NCBI RefSeq assembly: GCF_003261575.2
Contig: NZ_CP036175.1
Coordinates: 2,666,001 to 2,730,000 of the forward strand
Source: Klebsiella huaxiensis
GTDB lineage: Bacteria; Pseudomonadota; Gammaproteobacteria; Enterobacterales; Enterobacteriaceae
Reading direction: 5' to 3'
Length of the DNA: 64,000 nt
Shown: piece by piece, positions 24,417 through 33,352 of the stretch
Numbering within the stretch: the first letter of the stretch is position 1
How the letters are laid out: the number at the start of each line of letters is the position of its first letter
Translations under genes and position numbers: made by a program
Notes under the pieces: model-generated
The model's database searches: none
Told to the model about the DNA's origin: nothing
The model's input: only the letters and a program-made list of their open reading frames with translations

Positions 24417-24998
24417 TTATGCCGCCAGATTGGCCGCCACAAATTTCCAGTTCACCAGCGCCCAGAAGTGTTCCAGATAGTTCGGACGCGCATTACGGTA
24501 GTCGATGTAGTAAGCGTGTTCCCAGACATCCACGGTCAGCAGCGGGGTTGCATCGCTGGTCAGCGGCGTACCGGCGTTGCTAGTGGAAACAATCGCCAGG
24601 CTACCATCAGCGTTTTTCACCAGCCAGGTCCAGCCAGCACCAAAGTTTTTCGCTGCCGCGTCGGTGAATTTTGCTTTGAAATCAGCAAAGCTGCCGAAGG
24701 ATTTAGCGATAGCTGCCGCCAGTTCACCTTCAGGTTCGCCGCCAGCGTTTGGTGCCAGGCAGTTCCAGTAGAAGGTGTGGTTCCAGACCTGAGCAGCGTT
24801 GTTAAAAACTCCGCCATCGGAAGAGCGAACGATCTCTTCTAAGGTCTTGCCTTCAAACGCGGTGCCTTTGATCAGGTTGTTGAGATTGGTGACGTAGGCC
24901 TGGTGGTGTTTACCGTAATGATATTCCAGGGTTTCTGCGGAAATGTGCGGCGCGAGGGCGTCTTTTGCATATGGTAATGCAGGTAATTCGAACGACAT
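24417..24998 (-). CDS. sodB: Superoxide dismutase [Fe]
   Basis: The start at 24998 (MSFELPALPY) gives 193 residues, the E. coli size; an upstream in-frame extension is not used. Metal ligands are all in place: His27, His74, Asp157 and His161. It removes cytoplasmic superoxide. Residues around HTFYWNCL and the Ala/Gly pattern fit the iron rather than manganese enzyme. The region upstream holds an ERIC-ended repeat starting about 22 bases before the start codon, so the leader of the transcript probably includes or abuts it. Confidence 0.97.
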   Translation of the reverse strand: MSFELPALPYAKDALAPHISAETLEYHYGKHHQAYVTNLNNLIKGTAFEGKTLEEIVRSSDGGVFNNAAQVWNHTFYWNCLAPNAGGEPEGELAAAIAKSFGSFADFKAKFTDAAAKNFGAGWTWLVKNADGSLAIVSTSNAGTPLTSDATPLLTVDVWEHAYYIDYRNARPNYLEHFWALVNWKFVAANLAA

Positions 24999-25019
24999 TG
25001 CTACTCTCCTTTTTATAGT

Positions 25020-25213
25020 TATACCCTTCATACTTCCAGCCGCATCTTTGTTGGCTGCCTGCACTTACCCCGGTCACGTACTATTTGTACGCTCCCGGGG
25101 ATGCGCTTAGTTGCCGCGTTACTCGGCTTAAGCCTCGCCCCTTCGGGGCCAGCGCAAGCGCTGTTCAAAACGGCAGAGCGTTTTGTGATACAACTGGAAT
25201 TATTTTGGGTATA
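25020..25213. repeat. ERIC-ended palindromic element with extra core (194 bp)
   Basis: Ends are TATACCC/GGGTATA with TCATACTTCCAG and CTGGAATTATTTT, as in ERIC. The middle includes CCCCGGTCACG...CGCTCCCGGGGATGCG (ERIC-like) plus about 67 extra bases with GCCCCTTCGGGGC and AGCGCAAGCGCT palindromes. The same extra core occurs, inverted, in the element at 54230-54361. Confidence 0.75.
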
Positions 25214-25311
25214 GTTCGCGCAATAACCATGTATTACGCAAGGTAATAGTAGCAAATTAAAAGATGTGGCAAAAGAGAGTGTTACCCCGCCGCAGAAGCG
25301 ACGAGGCAGAA

Positions 25312-26196
25312 TTAGCGAATGGTTTTTGGCGTCATGACGCGGCGCGCGCCAACGTAATGGCGTTCCCAGTAATCTTCACTCAGCGAGGTTATCTGAATAT
25401 CGCGACCGGTGCGCGGGGACTGGATAAATTTACCGTTGCCGACATAGACACCAACGTGATCGGCGGTACCGCGCCCACGGGTGCGGAAGAAGACTAAATC
25501 ACCGTTTTGCAGCTCACCGCGATCGACCGGGCGGGCATCGCGCAGATGATACATTTCATTAGCGGTACGCGGGATGTGAATCTTCACCAGATCTTTATAG
25601 GCGTAATAGACCAGACCGCTGCAATCAAACCCGGTTCGCGGCGAAGTGCCGCCCCAGCGATAAGGTTTGCCAATCTGATCCATTAACTTCGACATGGCGG
25701 TGCTTTGCGCCTTTTGAACCCGAGCTTTATGCGCATCGGCGATGGTCAACTGAGGCTCATCAGTGACAGGTTTACAGCGAGTTTTATAGCCTTTGCGCAC
25801 GACGCACTTTTTCTGCACGCTTGCTCTGGCGACTTTGCTTTCTGCCACCGATTTTGTCGAGCTAGCGCACTGCTTTTTGTAGCCTTTGCGCAATACGCAT
25901 TTTTTGCTTGCACCGGCAACCTGACGGTTAAGCGCGGTTTGGCTTGAGGCGGTTGTGCGGGTAGGGGCTTTTGCGCGGCTGGCGGTCGATGTTTTCTTGC
26001 TGGAGGTTTTAGCGGTGGTCTTACTTTTGGAACTGGCTGCTTTTTTCTTACGCTCTGCGGTAGTGCCTTTGGCCGGATGCGCTTTTGGCGTAGCCGAAGC
26101 GTGCGTATGCCCGGAAGCATGCGCCAGCGGCGTAAATGAGATCGACGTAATAAGTAATGCACAGAGCGAAATCGCGATTTTGTTAAGACGCGCCAC
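25312..26196 (-). CDS. mepH: Murein endopeptidase MepH (NlpC/P60)
   Basis: This 294-residue protein starts with a signal peptide (MARLNKIAISLCALLITSIS, cleaved near HASG), then a Lys/Thr/Ser/Ala-rich linker (~35-95), two copies of a K-C-V-x-R-K-G-Y-K-x-x-C motif (~97-140), and a C-terminal NlpC/P60 domain. Catalytic residues are visible: Cys in FDCSGLVYY, His in ADHVGVYVG, and a polar third residue after F-I-Q-S-P. MepH cleaves D-Ala-mDAP cross-links for sacculus growth. The cysteine pairs probably form disulphides in the periplasm. It lies between sodB and grxD, as in E. coli. Confidence 0.92.
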   Translation of the reverse strand: MARLNKIAISLCALLITSISFTPLAHASGHTHASATPKAHPAKGTTAERKKKAASSKSKTTAKTSSKKTSTASRAKAPTRTTASSQTALNRQVAGASKKCVLRKGYKKQCASSTKSVAESKVARASVQKKCVVRKGYKTRCKPVTDEPQLTIADAHKARVQKAQSTAMSKLMDQIGKPYRWGGTSPRTGFDCSGLVYYAYKDLVKIHIPRTANEMYHLRDARPVDRGELQNGDLVFFRTRGRGTADHVGVYVGNGKFIQSPRTGRDIQITSLSEDYWERHYVGARRVMTPKTIR

Positions 26197-26535
26197 TGAG
26201 CAATCCCCTGATTAAATTACAGACATATACAGATGCCTGACGATGAATGACAAACCGCATCGATTCTAAAGCATAAAAACCCTGAGAGTTAATATTCTTT
26301 TGTATCTAAAGTGTCGTTTGGTTAACGATTGCAAAAAAATACGTCAGACAATAACCATGTCGCATGAAAAATGAGCAAAGCGCTCTTGCTTCAGACGATA
26401 AAATGATATTTTTGAGGCAACTTCTGGGCACAGAAGATAAAATGTGGAGAGTGACAAAAATGTTATTATCGGTCCTGCGTTCAGGACGCTACAATGACAA
26501 ATTACTGCCGTAGAGAAGTTTAAGGAAGCAAGACA
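26197..26535. promoter_or_regulatory. Divergent mepH-grxD intergenic region
   Basis: These 339 bases contain no ORF of substance. They are AT-rich and hold the divergent promoters of mepH and grxD. An inverted pair TCCTGCGTTCAGGA (26474-26487) lies ~50 bases before grxD. I see no known operator. Confidence 0.5.
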
Positions 26536-26883
26536 ATGAGCACGACTTTAGAAAAAATCCAACATCAAATCGCTGAAAACCCAATCCTGCTGTACATGAA
26601 AGGGTCCCCGAAACTGCCAAGCTGCGGCTTCTCCGCCCAGGCCGTACAGGCGCTGTCTGCCTGTGGCGAACGTTTTGCTTACGTCGACATCCTGCAGAAC
26701 CCGGACATCCGCGCAGAGCTGCCGAAATACGCAAACTGGCCGACTTTCCCGCAACTGTGGGTTGATGGCGAACTGGTTGGCGGTTGCGACATCATTATTG
26801 AGATGTATCAGCGCGGCGAACTGCAAACGTTGATCAAAGAAACGGCCGCTAAGTACAAGACTGACGAGCCGAAAGCAGATTAA
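26536..26883 (+). CDS. grxD: Monothiol glutaredoxin Grx4
   Basis: This 115-residue protein carries the monothiol site C-G-F-S (Cys30), the glutathione-binding W-P-T-F-P and G-G-C-D segments. It holds and transfers [2Fe-2S] clusters as a dimer with glutathione and partners BolA-type proteins. TAAGGAAGC precedes ATG. A strong terminator follows. In E. coli lhr lies between rnt and grxD; here the two stops are only 54 bases apart and lhr is missing. Confidence 0.97.
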   Translation: MSTTLEKIQHQIAENPILLYMKGSPKLPSCGFSAQAVQALSACGERFAYVDILQNPDIRAELPKYANWPTFPQLWVDGELVGGCDIIIEMYQRGELQTLIKETAAKYKTDEPKAD

Positions 26884-26900
26884 TTTTTGCTACCAATAAA

Positions 26901-26930
26901 AAAGCGACTTCTGGTGGAGTCGCTTTTTTT
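26901..26930 (+). terminator. Rho-independent terminator after grxD
   Basis: A stem AAAGCGACT / AGTCGCTTT with an eight-base loop is followed by a run of T. On the minus strand the A run in front gives T after the stem too, so it may also end rnt. Confidence 0.9.
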
Positions 26931-26937
26931 GTCTCTG

Positions 26938-27582
26938 CTATTCTTCGGCTACCGGTAACGGCCAGCCGCCAAGTCGTTTCCAACGATTGACGATTTCGCA
27001 AAACAGCTGCGCGGTTTGTTCGGTATCGTAAAGCGCCGAGTGCGCCTGAGTGCCATCAAATGCCATGCCCGCAGCAATGCAGGCCTTCGACAACACCGTC
27101 TGGCCGAGCGCAAGCCCGCTTAGTGCTGCCGTATCGAATGTTACGAACGGGTGGAAAGGGTTGCGCTTCAGGCTCGCGCGCTCGGCAGCCGCCATGGTAA
27201 AACTATGATCGAATGTGGCGTTATGGGCGACCATAATGGCACGGCTACAATCGCTCTCTTTCATCCCTTTGCGGATCATTTTGAAAATCGCGTGCAGAGC
27301 GTCATATTCGCTCACCGCACCGCGCTCAGGATCGTTCGGGTTAATCCCGTTAAAGGCCAGAGCTTCAGGCTGCAGGTTGGCACCCTCGAAAGGTTCAACA
27401 TGAAAATGCAGCGTTTCGTCCGGCATTAGCCAGCCTTGCTCATCCATTTTCAACGTAATAGCGGCGATCTCCAGCAGGGCGTCGGTTTTGGCATTAAATC
27501 CCGCGGTTTCAACATCAATTACCACAGGATAGAAACCGCGAAAACGGTCGCACAGACCATTAAGTTGAGCGTTCTCGGACAT
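26938..27582 (-). CDS. rnt: Ribonuclease T
   Basis: This 214-residue exonuclease of the DEDDh group contains V-I-D-V-E-T (Exo I), N-A-T-F-D-H (Exo II) and H-S-A-L-Y-D (Exo III). RNase T trims the 3-prime ends of tRNA, 5S and 23S rRNA as a dimer. Length agrees with E. coli (215). It stands alone, 111 bases after gloA; the adjacent lhr of E. coli is absent. Confidence 0.96.
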   Translation of the reverse strand: MSENAQLNGLCDRFRGFYPVVIDVETAGFNAKTDALLEIAAITLKMDEQGWLMPDETLHFHVEPFEGANLQPEALAFNGINPNDPERGAVSEYDALHAIFKMIRKGMKESDCSRAIMVAHNATFDHSFTMAAAERASLKRNPFHPFVTFDTAALSGLALGQTVLSKACIAAGMAFDGTQAHSALYDTEQTAQLFCEIVNRWKRLGGWPLPVAEE

Positions 27583-27693
27583 CAGATTCTCTTAGCTGGA
27601 AAAAAGTAGCGCGCATTATGGCAAATTTTGCCACCGCTTGCAGCAGGAAGGGGGATAAAACAGCGGGCGCCGCAGATGGACGCCCGAAGAAGA

Positions 27694-28101
27694 TTAGTTG
27701 CCGAGGCCTTTGCCGGCATCTTTCTCTTCAATCAGTTCAATTTTGTAACCATCCGGATCTTCGACAAAAGCGATAACCGTGGTGCCGCCTTTGACCGGAC
27801 CCGCTTCACGCGTCACGTTGCCGCCGTTCTGGCGAATACGCTCACAGGCTTGCGCCGCGTTATCAACGCTTAGCGCGATATGGCCGTATGCGCTGCCGAG
27901 ATCGTATTTATCAACGCCCCAGTTGTAGGTCAACTCGATAACGGCGGTATCGCTTTCTTCGCCGTAACCCACGAATGCCAGTGAGTATTTGTACTCAGTG
28001 TTTTCGCTGGTACGCAGCAGTTTCATGCCCAGCACGTTGGTGTAAAACTCAATCGAACGTTGCAAGTCGCCAACGCGCAGCATGGTGTGAAGTAAGCGCA
28101 T
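27694..28101 (-). CDS. gloA: Lactoylglutathione lyase (glyoxalase I)
   Basis: This 135-residue metalloenzyme isomerises the hemithioacetal of methylglyoxal and glutathione to S-lactoylglutathione. It starts MRLLHTMLRVGDLQRSIEFY with the Ni-binding His5 and Glu56-type residues in A-V-I-E-L-T, and the second His in A-Y-G-H-I-A-L-S. It lies 84 bases after nemA, and in E. coli is cotranscribed with nemRA as an electrophile-detoxification operon. Confidence 0.96.
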   Translation of the reverse strand: MRLLHTMLRVGDLQRSIEFYTNVLGMKLLRTSENTEYKYSLAFVGYGEESDTAVIELTYNWGVDKYDLGSAYGHIALSVDNAAQACERIRQNGGNVTREAGPVKGGTTVIAFVEDPDGYKIELIEEKDAGKGLGN

Positions 28102-28185
28102 AATGTCCCCTATGCAGTTTATTTTGATACATCAGAGCGTTAAGTATAGCGGCGATAACCCGCCGCTATCAATGCAATGGAGGGA

Positions 28186-29283
28186 TTACAGAGTAGGATA
28201 ATCGGTATAGCCTTCCGCGCCACCGCCGTAGAAGCTTTCCGGGCGCTGTTCATTCAGTGCGACTTTTTTCTGTAAACGCGCAACCAGATCTGGGTTGGCG
28301 ATATAGTCCCGACCAAAAGCAACGGCATCAATCAGGCCTTTGCCGATCAGGTCGTTGGCTTTTTCTACCGTATACGCGCCTGCGCCGATAATTGCGCCTG
28401 GGAAACGGTCGCGCACTTTCTGGCGGAATTCATCGCTATACGGTTGGCCGCCTGCCCAGTCCGGTTCGGACATATGCAGGTAGGCAATACCGCGTTTAGC
28501 CAGCTCTTCAATCAGATACAGCGCATCGGCTTCTTCGTCCGGCCCGTTGTCGACATTCTGGAAGCTACCGATTGGCGAGACGCGAATACCGATACGGTCG
28601 GCGCTCCACTCTTTGCTCACTGCATCAACCACTTCCAGCACCAGGCGAGCACGATTTTCAACGTTGCCGCCGTACTGATCGGTACGATGGTTAGAGGACG
28701 GGGACAGGAACTGATGCAGCAGATATCCGTGGGCCGAGTGCAATTCAACAAGGTCAAAACCGGCATCGCGAGCGTTCCCGACCGCCTGACGGAAATCATC
28801 AACGATCCCGGGGATCTCTTCGATTTCAAGCGCGCGTGGCATAGAGGTATCAACACGAATCGCGTGGCCATGCTCATCGCGCAGCGAAGTGCGGGTACCG
28901 GCGCTAATCGCTGATGGCGCAACTGGTGCCTGGCCGCCAGGCTGGATGCTGTTATGCGAAATGCGTCCGGTGTGCCACAGCTGAACGGCAATACGACCGT
29001 TTTCGGCATGCACACCAGCGGTGATTTTCGTCCACGCCGCAATCTGTTCCGGGCTGTGCAGGCCAGGGGCGCCAGCATAGCCTTTCGCCTGAGCGGAGAT
29101 CTGCGTAGCTTCGGAAATAATCAAGCCGGAGCTGGCGCGCTGGCGGTAGTATTCGCCCATCAGAGGGGTCGGAATATCGCCCGGTTCAATGCTACGCAGA
29201 CGCGTGAGCGGAGCCATGAATATGCGGTTAGGTACGGTGACCGCACCGACTTTCAATGGGGTAAACAATTTAGATTCTGACAT
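28186..29283 (-). CDS. nemA: N-ethylmaleimide reductase (old yellow enzyme)
   Basis: This 365-residue FMN-dependent ene-reductase has the family segments F-M-A-P-L-T-R, H-T-G-R, H-S-A-H-G-Y-L-L-H-Q-F-L-S-P and G-A-G-A-Y. Length equals E. coli NemA. It reduces alkenes, nitroesters and quinones with NADPH. It is the second gene of the nemRA-gloA operon, with a 53-base gap after nemR that contains a degenerate NemR half-site pair. Confidence 0.96.
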   Translation of the reverse strand: MSESKLFTPLKVGAVTVPNRIFMAPLTRLRSIEPGDIPTPLMGEYYRQRASSGLIISEATQISAQAKGYAGAPGLHSPEQIAAWTKITAGVHAENGRIAVQLWHTGRISHNSIQPGGQAPVAPSAISAGTRTSLRDEHGHAIRVDTSMPRALEIEEIPGIVDDFRQAVGNARDAGFDLVELHSAHGYLLHQFLSPSSNHRTDQYGGNVENRARLVLEVVDAVSKEWSADRIGIRVSPIGSFQNVDNGPDEEADALYLIEELAKRGIAYLHMSEPDWAGGQPYSDEFRQKVRDRFPGAIIGAGAYTVEKANDLIGKGLIDAVAFGRDYIANPDLVARLQKKVALNEQRPESFYGGGAEGYTDYPTL

Positions 29284-29296
29284 AATGACTCCTGAG

Positions 29297-29311
29297 TAGA
29301 CCGGTCGTCTT
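29297..29311. promoter_or_regulatory. Degenerate NemR-like half-sites between nemR and nemA
   Basis: TAGACCGGTCGTCTT keeps a full TAGACC half-site but only a partial second half (4 of 6). It may be a weak internal operator or coincidence. Confidence 0.35.
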
Positions 29312-29336
29312 GAAACTGGTTAAATAAAAACGCCTG

Positions 29337-29936
29337 TTACACGGCAGGCGCAGCAATAATATTTTTAGCGTGGGCAAGTGCGCTTTCCAGCGGCGTCGCG
29401 CTACGGGTAATCTTGGCCTGCAAATTGGCCCCCAGCCACAGAGAGTAAAGCACCTGGGACAGAGTCAACGCATCGCCAGCGAACATCAGACTGCCTTCCT
29501 GACGGCCTTTCTCCAGGGCATCACCCAGTAGAACGATAATCTGGCTGGCACCTTTATCCATCGCGGTACGCATGTCTTCCGACAGATCGCACACCTCTGC
29601 CGACAGCTTCACCGTCAGACAACCGCTGATAATACCCTGTTGGCAAAACTGGGTCAGCGTATGCTGGTAGTAGGCCAACAGACGATCGCGATAGTTCCCC
29701 TCGCCGTGGTCGAAATGCTCGACCAGGCGCTGAAGATATCCGGCGTAATGGTATTCAAGCAGGGCCACGCCATACGCTTCTTTTGAGCGGAAGTAGTGGT
29801 AGAAAGAGCCTTTCGGCACTTCTGCTGTTTTCAATAATTCGCTCAGGCCCATACCGGTGAAGCCCCGCTGCATGCAGAGCTGCTCGCCGGTGACCAGGAT
29901 ATGTTCGCGGGTAGTACATTCACTGTGCTTGTTCAT
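29337..29936 (-). CDS. nemR: TetR-family repressor NemR
   Basis: The start at 29936 (MNKHSECTTR) is chosen by alignment with E. coli NemR; an ATG three codons upstream is also in frame. The 199 residues begin with the TetR HTH (GMGLSELLKTAEVPKGSFYHYF, split across ~29-50). Cys106, which senses electrophiles and bleach, and Lys175, with which it interacts in E. coli, are both conserved. It represses itself, nemA and gloA through the palindrome at 29951-29966. Confidence 0.95.
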   Translation of the reverse strand: MNKHSECTTREHILVTGEQLCMQRGFTGMGLSELLKTAEVPKGSFYHYFRSKEAYGVALLEYHYAGYLQRLVEHFDHGEGNYRDRLLAYYQHTLTQFCQQGIISGCLTVKLSAEVCDLSEDMRTAMDKGASQIIVLLGDALEKGRQEGSLMFAGDALTLSQVLYSLWLGANLQAKITRSATPLESALAHAKNIIAAPAV

Positions 29937-29950
29937 GGGGCTCACTGTAA

Positions 29951-29966
29951 TAGACCGATTGGTCTA
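29951..29966. promoter_or_regulatory. NemR operator
   Basis: TAGACCGATTGGTCTA is a perfect inverted repeat (TAGACC-4-GGTCTA) fourteen bases before the nemR start and identical in design to the E. coli NemR box. Confidence 0.9.
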
Positions 29967-30078
29967 ATGCAAGCAATTATTAAAAATGCCGCCTGGCGCA
30001 GAGGCTGGTGAACAAAATTTGCGAATGATGAGTGAAACGTCTTCAATAAAGAAAGAGAAAGATGGCAGGAGAGGCGAA

Positions 30079-30318
30079 GTGGCTGAACAACTGGAGTTCT
30101 TTCCGGTACAAAGTCCGTGCCGGGGGATTTGTCAGTCAGATGAACGCGGCTACTGTCGGGGTTGCCTGCGCAGCCGTGATGAGCGTTTTAACTGGCAAAA
30201 AATGAGCGATGTGCAAAAGCAGGAAGTATTGCGTCTATGCCGGCAACGCTGGCAGCGCAATTTACGCGCAACCAAACAGGATAGTGCGGAAGAACCGCAG
30301 CAACCCTCACTGTTTTAA
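30079..30318 (+). CDS. ydhL: DUF1289 protein YdhL
   Basis: The GTG at 30079 (VAEQLEFFPV) follows GGAGAGGCGAA and gives 79 residues, the E. coli size; an upstream ATG frame of 110 codons is not needed. The Cys-rich stretch S-P-C-R-G-I-C-Q-S-D-E-R-G-Y-C-R-G-C is the DUF1289 signature and could bind a metal or Fe-S. The function is unknown. It lies between nemR and ydhF as in E. coli. Confidence 0.9.
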   Translation: MAEQLEFFPVQSPCRGICQSDERGYCRGCLRSRDERFNWQKMSDVQKQEVLRLCRQRWQRNLRATKQDSAEEPQQPSLF

Positions 30319-30367
30319 GCACGAAACTGCGTATACTCAGAACACTTTTTTTGTTGAGGAAGCTGTT

Positions 30368-31264
30368 ATGGTTCAGCGTATTGCTATGGCTCCGCAGGGG
30401 CCGGAATTCTCTCGTTTTGTGATGGGCTACTGGCGTCTGATGGACTGGAATATGTCCGCTAAAGAGCTGGTTGGCTTTGTTGAGCAACACCTGGATCTGG
30501 GTATCACGACCATTGATCACGCCGATATTTATGGTGATTATCGGTGTGAGGCGGCGTTTGGCGAGGCGTTGAAGCTGGCCCCGCATCTGCGTAGCCGGAT
30601 GGAAATCGTCACTAAATGCGGGATCGCCACCCGGGCGCGGGCAGAAAACACCATCGGCCACTATATTACCGACCGCGACCATATTGTGCAGAGCGCGGAA
30701 CAATCGCTGCGTAATCTGGCTACCGATCATCTCGACCTGCTGCTGATTCATCGCCCGGACCCGTTGATGAATGCCGACGAGGTTGCGGAAGCCTTCCTGG
30801 CGCTGCATCACAGCGGTAAAGTACGCCACTTTGGCGTCTCTAACTTCACGCCAGCTCAGTTTACTCTGCTACAGTCTCGCCTGCCGTTTACCCTGGCGAC
30901 CAATCAGGTGGAAATTTCTCCGGTTCATCAGCCGCTGTTGCTTGATGGTACGTTAGATCAGCTGCAGCAACTGCGCATCCGGCCCATGGCCTGGTCCTGC
31001 CTCGGCGGCGGTCGCTTGTTTAACGAAGAAAGTTTCCAACCACTGCGTGATGAACTGGCCCGTGTGGCTCAGGAACTGAATGCCGAAAGCATTGAGCAGG
31101 TGGTATATGCCTGGATCCTGCGCTTACCTTCGCAGCCGCTGCCGATTATCGGCTCTGGAAAGATTGAGCGCGTGCGCTCTGCGTTGGTGGCTGAGAAGCT
31201 CAATATGACTCGCCAGCAGTGGTTCCGCATCCGCAAAGCGGCGTTAGGCTACGACGTTCCGTAA
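30368..31264 (+). CDS. ydhF: Aldo-keto reductase family protein YdhF
   Basis: The start at ATG 30368 (MVQRIAMAPQ) after GAGGAAGCTGTT gives 298 residues, as in E. coli. It is a TIM-barrel oxidoreductase with the AKR pieces T-I-D-H-A-D-I-Y (catalytic Asp/Tyr), V-T-K-C-G, H-R-P-D-P-L-M, G-V-S-N-F and I-I-G-S-G-K for NADPH. The substrate is unknown. The transcript ends convergent with ydhK at a hairpin. Confidence 0.92.
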   Translation: MVQRIAMAPQGPEFSRFVMGYWRLMDWNMSAKELVGFVEQHLDLGITTIDHADIYGDYRCEAAFGEALKLAPHLRSRMEIVTKCGIATRARAENTIGHYITDRDHIVQSAEQSLRNLATDHLDLLLIHRPDPLMNADEVAEAFLALHHSGKVRHFGVSNFTPAQFTLLQSRLPFTLATNQVEISPVHQPLLLDGTLDQLQQLRIRPMAWSCLGGGRLFNEESFQPLRDELARVAQELNAESIEQVVYAWILRLPSQPLPIIGSGKIERVRSALVAEKLNMTRQQWFRIRKAALGYDVP

Positions 31265-31278
31265 TCATTCAAAAGCCT

Positions 31279-31308
31279 GGTATCTCTGAATTGATTCGCA
31301 GAGATACC
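31279..31308. terminator. Hairpin between ydhF and ydhK
   Basis: A perfect ten-base stem GGTATCTCTG / CAGAGATACC with a ten-base loop, followed by GTTT on the plus strand. A moderate terminator between convergent genes. Confidence 0.6.
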
Positions 31309-31327
31309 GTTTATGAGTCAAAGCAAA

Positions 31328-33352
31328 TCAGCTCGTTCTTTCGGTAATCGTTCCGGCAATCGGGGCCTGTTCAAGCTGCGATAGCGCGCACCACAGTCGC
31401 CAGATAACCGCCGCCAGCTCTCTTGCCGCGGGCTGGTGGTGGTGATTGAGCGCGTCGCAAATGCGCTGCAATTCCTGAAGTGTTGAGGCGAGCGGTCGCT
31501 GCTGCACGCCGCGTTCGCTCATTACATCGCGCAGCAGGCTAATACACAAATCGCGTACCTGCGAGAGCGGGTCGGACCGTGTTTCCCATTCGCGAAGCTG
31601 CCAGACCACGTGGGAGCAGTTGAGCAACACTACGCCCCAACGCAGCAGCCAGCGGCGTGCCAGCGCATCCTGACTGTTACTGAGTTGGCTGATGTGATGA
31701 TAAACCAGCGATTCAAATTCGTGTTCGCTATGCTGCGGGCGGCGGCTTAATTGGTCGACAAAGTGACGCCGTAACGCCCGAATGTGCCGGCGGCTTTTAC
31801 GCGCGTCTGAACCCGGACTGATAATTGCGAAGGCCAGCCAGGCAAGACCTACTCCGATGATTTTGCCTAAATTATCGTTGAGAAATGAAGCGTAATCATA
31901 GACCGGAGGATTGGTTACCGCGATAAATGAACCCATAAAGACAATCAGTTGTCCCCAGAGTCCGGCGAATTTGGGCATCTGCAATTTAAGCAGTTGCATG
32001 GTCGTCAGTAGCGGGAACAGAAACAGCAAAAATTGCCATAAATCGGTTATCTGCACCATCAGACCGAATTTAACCACGAAGCTGAACAGCGAGAGCAGGA
32101 CCAGCGTGCGCATTAAAAGCGTTAATGACTTAAACGGCGAAGGTGACACCGAGTAGAGCACGCAGCAGATGGCTGCCAGGGTCAGAGCGGCGGCGCAGGC
32201 CTGCCATTGGGTGCTAATTCCCCAGGCACCCACCATCACCAGCGCGAAAAACGTACGTACACCGTTCCAAAGCGCTTCAGCTTGATCGGTATGGCGAGTC
32301 AGTGCAGGTGCTGAAGGAACGTTAAATTCGGTCACCACGGTGGCGTTTTCGATGCGCTTAATCCATCTGCTGCTCTCCAGATAGAGACGGCAGAAATAGC
32401 GCAGACGCTTCCAGAAGGCGATATGTCGATAGTCCGCTTCGGCGGGAGGGGCCAGGGGGGCAATGAGCTTCGCGATGCTATAGCTGTCGGTCCCTGAATG
32501 GGTCAACTCATTCAGCAACGCTTCCAGAACCTCACGGGTGTTGGCGGGTGCCGCAGGCCAGTTGAGTAGCATTCGCCGCAGGCTTGAAATCACGCTAGTC
32601 ATTCGCAACTGCTGATGTAGTAGGTAGTTGAGCAGTGGATTCTGCCGACGAAAGCGATAGTGACTCCAGAACGCCTGAATGCGCAGCAGATTCATGGTCA
32701 GAATTTGCCCAATCACACTTTCATGCGCGGTGCGGATCGCATCAGTGGTTTCCGGAACCCACAACATGCTGGCGTGCTCTAACAGCCGGGCATGCATGTT
32801 CTTCAGGGCGGTCAGTAGCGTCGTACCATCCGAGGTACTCGGTAAAATCATCATCATCAGACCGCCGCAAAGAATACCCACGATCACTTCGCAGACCCGC
32901 GACTGGGCGATGGTCCACAGTTCGTTAGCATCAGTGATATTGATAACCGGAAAGGCGATGATGGCGCAGGTATAACCGGCGAGCTGGAAGGCGTAGGCAA
33001 CGTTGTTGGTATACATTGCGCAGGCCCAGGTACAGAGCGCTATCCACGCCGAAATGCTAAACAGAAACAGCCAGGGATCGTTTAGGGTATGTCCGGCCAG
33101 CAGCAACGCCGCGCAGGCACCGAGTAGGCTGCCCGCAATGCGCCCGAAGCTTTTACTGATTACGCCGCCGACGGTTGGAAAGCTCACGACGGCGGCAGAA
33201 GTCATCGCCCAGTAGGGCTCATCGAGATTCAGCCAATAGGCGATGCTGAGCGCCAGGCACATCGCGATTCCGTTACGCAGAGCATAGCGCCACTGCGGAC
33301 GGCTGGCCTTAATCCACGGGAGCGAGCGCCACGTCAGGGCCTGCACCTTCAT
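31328..33352 (-). CDS. ydhK: FUSC-family inner-membrane transporter YdhK
   Basis: This 674-residue protein (E. coli 670) has two blocks of about five to six hydrophobic segments (~25-170 and ~360-510), each followed by a soluble domain. That is the FUSC/AaeB architecture of aromatic-acid and fusaric-acid efflux proteins. It works with the membrane-fusion subunit YdhJ, whose gene overlaps it by one base (TAATG), and the small YdhI. The trio ydhIJK parallels aaeXAB. The substrate is not established. Confidence 0.93.
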   Translation of the reverse strand: MKVQALTWRSLPWIKASRPQWRYALRNGIAMCLALSIAYWLNLDEPYWAMTSAAVVSFPTVGGVISKSFGRIAGSLLGACAALLLAGHTLNDPWLFLFSISAWIALCTWACAMYTNNVAYAFQLAGYTCAIIAFPVINITDANELWTIAQSRVCEVIVGILCGGLMMMILPSTSDGTTLLTALKNMHARLLEHASMLWVPETTDAIRTAHESVIGQILTMNLLRIQAFWSHYRFRRQNPLLNYLLHQQLRMTSVISSLRRMLLNWPAAPANTREVLEALLNELTHSGTDSYSIAKLIAPLAPPAEADYRHIAFWKRLRYFCRLYLESSRWIKRIENATVVTEFNVPSAPALTRHTDQAEALWNGVRTFFALVMVGAWGISTQWQACAAALTLAAICCVLYSVSPSPFKSLTLLMRTLVLLSLFSFVVKFGLMVQITDLWQFLLFLFPLLTTMQLLKLQMPKFAGLWGQLIVFMGSFIAVTNPPVYDYASFLNDNLGKIIGVGLAWLAFAIISPGSDARKSRRHIRALRRHFVDQLSRRPQHSEHEFESLVYHHISQLSNSQDALARRWLLRWGVVLLNCSHVVWQLREWETRSDPLSQVRDLCISLLRDVMSERGVQQRPLASTLQELQRICDALNHHHQPAARELAAVIWRLWCALSQLEQAPIAGTITERTS

